A DNA stretch of 64,000 nucleotides from positions 1,128,277 through 1,192,276 of the forward strand of contig CATQHS010000001.1 of NCBI GenBank assembly GCA_958296055.1, in the 5' to 3' direction. Under the pieces are notes generated by a model. The model made no database searches. It was not told the DNA's origin and saw nothing but the letters and a program-made list of their open reading frames with translations. The DNA is from an uncultured Acidimicrobiales bacterium (GTDB taxonomy: Bacteria; Actinomycetota; Acidimicrobiia; Acidimicrobiales; Aldehydirespiratoraceae). Below, piece by piece: positions 60,637 through 64,000 of this stretch. A program made the translations under genes and the position numbers. Within the stretch, counting starts at the first letter, position 1; each line of letters opens with the position of its first letter.

Positions 60637-61085
60637 TGGCGGATCCGTCCGGCCCTTCGGCCGTCGTCTCAATCGGCTACGAGCAACGCACCGTTGAGGA
60701 CTTGGTCACGCTCCTGCAGCGCCACGGGGTGGCCGTGCTCGTGGACGTCCGCCTCAACCCGATCTCGCGCAAGAAGGGCTTCTCAAAGAAGGCGCTGGCC
60801 CTGGCCCTGGCCGATGCCAGCATTGAGTATCGCCACGAACGCGATTTGGGGAACCCCAAGGACAACCGCGATCCCTTCCGGAGGGGCCTGCGGTCGGCCC
60901 GAGACCGCTATACCAACCATCTCCTTAACGGTGCCTCGGCCGCCTACGCCGACATCGTGAGACTCGCGCGCTCCACCCGGGTTGCCCTGCTCTGTTATGA
61001 GCGCAACCACCGCTCCTGCCACCGCTCCTGCATTCTCGAATCGGCCCAGAGCGAGCATCCCGATCTCAGCATCCTGGAACTCTGA
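60633..61085 (+). CDS. DUF488 family protein
   Basis: This is a 150-residue protein from GTG 60633 or ATG 60636. It has the DUF488 signature: VSIGYEQRTVEDLVTLLQ, VLVDVRLNPISRKKGFSK, then YRHERDLGNP, and LLCYERNHRSCHRS with conserved Cys and His. DUF488 proteins are of unknown function and often accompany DNA-modification or mobile genes. It is followed after one base by an AT-rich gene of unknown type. Confidence 0.85.
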   Translation: MMADPSGPSAVVSIGYEQRTVEDLVTLLQRHGVAVLVDVRLNPISRKKGFSKKALALALADASIEYRHERDLGNPKDNRDPFRRGLRSARDRYTNHLLNGASAAYADIVRLARSTRVALLCYERNHRSCHRSCILESAQSEHPDLSILEL

Positions 61086-61086
61086 A

Positions 61087-61914
61087 ATGCCTCCGACCGT
61101 GGAACTATCGGTGATGATTCTGGTCAAGGCCGCGCCGGTCCTAACCTCTGAACTCAAAGAGAACATGTGTGTTGCAGCGATGCGACTCGGACCTGACCCT
61201 GAATGGATACGTCTTCACCCGATTCCCTTCCGAGATCTCGAAGATGATTCCAAGTTCCAGAAATATCAAGAGATAAAAGTTCAGATAATAAAGCCTAAAA
61301 CAGATCGCAGACCCGAATCATGGACTCCTATCGAAGGGACAATCCAATTGGGTCAACGGATCGGAACTGATAAAGATTGGGCGATTCGACGCGCGCGTAT
61401 TACCAGCTTAGGAGAAAGAACCATGTGTGACTTGATTGAACGCAATCGATCAAGAGCCAGTCCCGATACTCCATCGCTTTCAGTAGTTCGAACCGCAGAT
61501 ACGCCTGAACTGGTCATTACGAGACGAGAACAAGAAAAGATTGATCTATGGAATAATCGAGCAGCAGCTATGGCAGCGCGATCATCACTATTTGATAATT
61601 TAGATAATAGAAGAAATGTATATAAGATGTGTCCATGGAGATTTCGCTATCGCTATCAATGTCTAAAGGATAACTGTCCAGGACACTTTCAAACTATAAT
61701 CGACTGGGAAGTCGTCGCTTTATGGCGCAATATTAATCATTTTGATAATTGGCAAGAGCGGATGAGACAGAAGCTTGTTAACACACTCTGGGCAACAAAT
61801 AGAGATACCATGTTGTTCGTAGGTAATATGGAACAACACCCCCAAAGCTTTCTCATTCTTGGCATATTCTGGCCGCCAAAAACTTCTTACGTGCATCAAG
61901 CTTTTGATGTCTAG
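61087..61914 (+). CDS. Hypothetical AT-rich gene coupled to DUF488
   Basis: This 275-residue protein starts at ATG 61087. The first 30 codons are GC-rich like DUF488; the rest is clearly AT-rich. LSVMILVKAAPVLTSELKENM is followed by RLGPDPEWIRLHPIPFRDLE, KVQIIKPKTDRRPESWTPIE, MCPWRFRYRYQCLKDNCPGH (two or three Cys, perhaps metal-binding) and LFVGNMEQHPQSFLILGIFW. I do not recognise a Pfam family. The pairing with DUF488 suggests a two-gene module acquired by transfer. Confidence 0.66.
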   Translation: MPPTVELSVMILVKAAPVLTSELKENMCVAAMRLGPDPEWIRLHPIPFRDLEDDSKFQKYQEIKVQIIKPKTDRRPESWTPIEGTIQLGQRIGTDKDWAIRRARITSLGERTMCDLIERNRSRASPDTPSLSVVRTADTPELVITRREQEKIDLWNNRAAAMAARSSLFDNLDNRRNVYKMCPWRFRYRYQCLKDNCPGHFQTIIDWEVVALWRNINHFDNWQERMRQKLVNTLWATNRDTMLFVGNMEQHPQSFLILGIFWPPKTSYVHQAFDV

Positions 61915-62526
61915 TTATAAGTTCGCGTGAGGTTGTTAGCGCGTGATGCGGGCGGGTCGCCGACTGCGGTGTGGTGTCGGTGGCAGTTGTAGTCACAGAT
62001 CCAGCGTTTGAGGCGGATGCGCCGGTCGGTTTCGGATCGGAAGCGCCGGTTGTAGAGGAATTCGTCGCTGAGGGTGCGGTTGAAGCGCTCGGCTTTGCCG
62101 TCAGTCGGGGCCGGTAGGGGCGGGTGCGCAGATGGGCGATGCGTCGCTGGGCGAGCAGCTCCGCGAAGAGCCCGGAGCAGAAGTTGGCCCCGTTGTCGGC
62201 CATCACCGCGTCCACCGCCATGTCGTTAGACCAGAACCAGTCCTGGGCCCTGGTCCAGAACCCGGCCAGGGTGGCGGCGGTCTCGTCGTCGCAGGCCTCG
62301 ACATAGGCGACCCGGGAGTAGTCGTCGACGGCGACGTGCAGATAGGTGTACCCGCCCCCGGCGCCGACCTCTCATAGCGGCGGATCACCCGCCCGGTCGG
62401 GCGGTCGATGACATCGAGCCGGTTCAGCCCGTGGCGGCGAAGGACCCGCCACACCGTCGAGGCCGCCACCCCGTTGGTACACCACCACACTCGCACAGGG
62501 GGCTCACCCCATCGCGCTGCTACCAA
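61911..62526 (-). pseudogene. IS481-type transposase remnant
   Basis: Read with two frame changes it gives an IS481 integrase core: STVWRVLRRHGLNRLDVIDR; after a shift near 62370, GYTYLHVAVDDYSRVAYVEA and VMADNGANFCSGLFAELLAQ; after a second shift near 62112, TDGKAERFNRTLSDEFLYNR and WICDYNCHRHHTAVG to the stop. All three DDE residues remain, but in three frames, and the N-terminal helix-turn-helix is missing. Its TAG stop shares the CTAG palindrome with the stop of the convergent gene. No intact terminal repeats were identified. Confidence 0.76.
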
Positions 62527-62692
62527 CCTCTATGCCCAGAACACCTAGCGGTGGACCCCCCGGCGGCTACCCCAAAGCCCACCACTCAGCGGGACACTGC
62601 CCAACCCGATGATCCGGGACCGGCCCGCCGAGGCGGCACCCCGGCGGGCCGATTCCGGCAATGGCTCTAGAGGGTCTAGAGGACGGAGTGGG

Positions 62693-63175
62693 TTAGGTGT
62701 CGCACGGGCGGCCGTCGCGGTCCCTGTCTCGGGCTCCCCAGTCGTAGCCGGCCGGTGCCGAGCGGGCGATGGCCCGGTCCGCGGCGGTCCAGTCGCCACA
62801 CGGCGTCGCCCGGACCCGGTTCAACTCCCCGGCCGTCGGCGAGGTGGGCCGCCTGAACGCCTCAGACACCCGGATTGCGGCTAGGCGGTTGGTTCCGCCC
62901 CGCAGGAACGTAGCCAGGTCGGCTCTGGTAGAGCCGGCCGGGAAGGCCCGGCTCAGCACCTTGGCGATCTGGCTTTGGGTGATGGCCCTATCGGGTTTGA
63001 ACGTGCCGTCGTCGTACCCTTGGAACCATCCCTGCGACACCGCGTATTCGATGTCGTCTCGTCGAGGGTGGTCGTCGGCCAGATCACTGAACGACGACGC
63101 GGCCAGCGCCACACCGGTGGTGGCCATCAGCGTGGCGGCCGCGGCGACCACGAGCCATTTCCATGGCTTTCTCAT
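62693..63175 (-). CDS. Small secreted SLH protein with Excalibur-like tail
   Basis: This is a 160-residue protein. A signal peptide (WLVVAAAATLMATTGVALA) is followed by one SLH module (SDLADDHPRRDDIEYAVSQG, then DRAITQSQIAKVLSRAF). The C-terminus, DWGARDRDRDGRPCDT, is an Excalibur-type calcium-binding end (DxDxDGxxCD). ATG 63175 follows GGAGGAAG. The SLH part resembles that of the large RCC1-repeat protein at 5-7 kb. It probably sits in the cell wall. Confidence 0.76.
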   Translation of the reverse strand: MRKPWKWLVVAAAATLMATTGVALAASSFSDLADDHPRRDDIEYAVSQGWFQGYDDGTFKPDRAITQSQIAKVLSRAFPAGSTRADLATFLRGGTNRLAAIRVSEAFRRPTSPTAGELNRVRATPCGDWTAADRAIARSAPAGYDWGARDRDRDGRPCDT

Positions 63176-63437
63176 TGTCTTCCTCCGTCTTTGGCACCCT
63201 GGCCCGCAACGCCGGAGGCGAAGGCCAGGATGAAGATGAGGTCGACCCCTTATGCCAGCCCGGCCGGATCGGCGGATCCTTCAGATCAGCTCATCGGCAG
63301 GCGGCGAAGGGCCGACCCTACCCCCAACCGACGGCAGCGACAACGGCGGGTAGCCCTTCTCCGGGGAGTCGAAGGGCAGGCCAGCGGCGGCCGGATCGGG
63401 CAGGCCAGCGGCGCGGCCCGCGGCCCACCCCGTGAGG

Positions 63438-63460
63438 CTGTCACACCGGTTCTATAGGGT
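63438..63460 (+). promoter_or_regulatory. RecA-NDp/PafBC-like promoter upstream of the terminal gene
   Basis: CTGTCACAC (the same 9-mer as at 8071), an 8-nt spacer and TAGGGT. Here an 87-nt leader separates it from ATG 63548, unlike the three leaderless examples. The rest of 63176-63547 contains no convincing gene, only short direct repeats (GGGCAGGCCAGCGGC twice near 63380-63410). Confidence 0.48.
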
Positions 63461-63547
63461 GGCTTGCGATCCAGGAGGCGTTGTCCGCCGAAACCGCGGG
63501 CTGCGCCTCTCGGGGTGACGAGGCCGCCATCACGGGAGTCGGACCAC

Positions 63548-64000
63548 ATGGCCAAATGCCACTACTGCGGCGAGTCGGCCGGGTTCCTGCGGTCAGTGCA
63601 CAAGGAGTGCAAGGAACGCGACAAGCAGGCCAAGCAGCAAAAAGAGAACGCCCAGCAGCAGATGCGTGAGATGTGCAAGGACGCAGCCCGCAGCGGGATC
63701 GGCTTGGACGACCTCCCCGACCGGATGCGCGCCGCCGCCGCCCGCGCCGGATTCTCGCTGGACAGCGAACAGCTCTACACCTACATGTCAGACGGGTGGG
63801 GCCAAGCGCTGGAGGAGGGACTGGCCGACAGCTACCTCTCCGCGGCCGAGATCTCCAAGCTCAACCGGTTCCGCACACATCTGGGGATCCCCGAAGAGTG
63901 GCTCAACCGCTCCGGGGACTTCGACAAGTTCCGACTGTCCATCTCATTGGGCTACCTGAAGGACGGCGTCATTCCCCGGTTCGACATGCCGCGGTCCCAG
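63548..64000 (+). CDS. Zinc-ribbon protein, N-terminal part
   Basis: This frame is open to the window edge (151 codons). MAKCHYCGESAGFLRSVHKE begins with a CxxC ribbon, with two further Cys in KECKERD and EMCKDA. A helical region with an internal LADSYLSAAEISKLNRFRTH follows, then GYLKDGVIPRF. This layout resembles small bacterial stress proteins in which a ribbon precedes a TerB-like helical domain, but I am not certain. GGGAG lies ten bases before the ATG. A 62-codon frame at 63481 overlaps in another frame and is rejected. Confidence 0.64.
   Translation, partial: MAKCHYCGESAGFLRSVHKECKERDKQAKQQKENAQQQMREMCKDAARSGIGLDDLPDRMRAAAARAGFSLDSEQLYTYMSDGWGQALEEGLADSYLSAAEISKLNRFRTHLGIPEEWLNRSGDFDKFRLSISLGYLKDGVIPRFDMPRSQ

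Noticed and set aside
63481-63669. 62-codon frame starting TTG 63481 behind AGGAGG
   Set aside because: Although the ribosome site is good, the protein is low-complexity and overlaps the better-supported zinc-ribbon frame at 63548. Translational leader use cannot be excluded.
1-64000. tRNA, rRNA, riboswitch or replication-origin signals
   Set aside because: None recognised by eye; absence should be confirmed with covariance-model searches.

Overview
The window is GC-rich, densely packed bacterial DNA with two visibly AT-richer inserts (about 48.7-55.0 kb and 61.1-61.9 kb). Two DUF222/13E12-type HNH nucleases, frequent GTG/TTG starts, several apparently leaderless genes, CoxL-type hydroxylases and a sulfotransferase/DUF1214 pair point to an actinobacterium. 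An uncultured Acidimicrobiia-like lineage is my best guess (inference; no rRNA or tRNA gene was seen).

Layout. 0-4.7 kb (minus): start of a DNA methyltransferase, rsmI, a DUF192 protein, a CoxL-type molybdenum hydroxylase and an FAH-family hydrolase. 5-7.3 kb: a secreted SLH protein with 15 RCC1-like repeats. 7.6-9.5 kb: a small hypothetical protein and a DUF222-HNH nuclease. 9.7-17.4 kb: a VWA lipoprotein, an FAD/ferredoxin-reductase fusion, the copper ATPase copA and, divergently, hisC. 17.1-22.9 kb (minus): an amidohydrolase, the three-subunit molybdenum hydroxylase CoxM-CoxS-CoxL and a MoaD-like protein. 23-28.6 kb: an MFS exporter, a dienelactone hydrolase, a secreted 5'-nucleotidase with LysM, a DsbB/thioredoxin-like pair and a small orphan ORF. 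28.7-32 kb: a second DUF222-HNH nuclease and an XRE-ImmA/IrrE regulator with a 207-aa partner. 32.1-35.7 kb: the ATP-grasp/alpha-E/transglutaminase trio. 35.8-43.5 kb: an ABC substrate-binding lipoprotein and two duplicated beta-propeller lipoproteins flanking a broken fibronectin-III gene. 43.5-48.6 kb: sulfotransferase, DUF1214 protein and a XamI-type restriction-modification pair. 48.7-55 kb: an AT-rich four-gene operon (DUF1156 methylase, ParB-like protein, SNF2 helicase, DUF3883 nuclease-like protein). 55-59.5 kb: a molybdopterin oxidoreductase with a fused FeS/NrfD partner. 59.6-64 kb: a phytanoyl-CoA dioxygenase, DUF488 with an AT-rich partner gene, an IS481 remnant, a small SLH protein and a zinc-ribbon protein running off the end.

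Three signals are not explained by ordinary annotation. (1) The four-gene operon at 48.8-55.0 kb looks like a DNA-modification-linked defence system that I cannot match to a named type. (2) Several genes (both HNH nucleases, the ImmA-linked operon and the last gene) sit behind copies of one promoter of the form yTGTCwCAs-N8-TAnnnT, very close to the mycobacterial RecA-NDp/PafBC DNA-damage promoter. In three of them the -10 box is only 6-7 nt from the ATG. (3) Many same-strand gene junctions are bridged by one to three micro-ORFs whose stop and start codons overlap as ATGA, GTGA or TTGA (sometimes CTGA). They run from the upstream gene's stop exactly to the downstream gene's start, and several lie on visible short tandem duplications.
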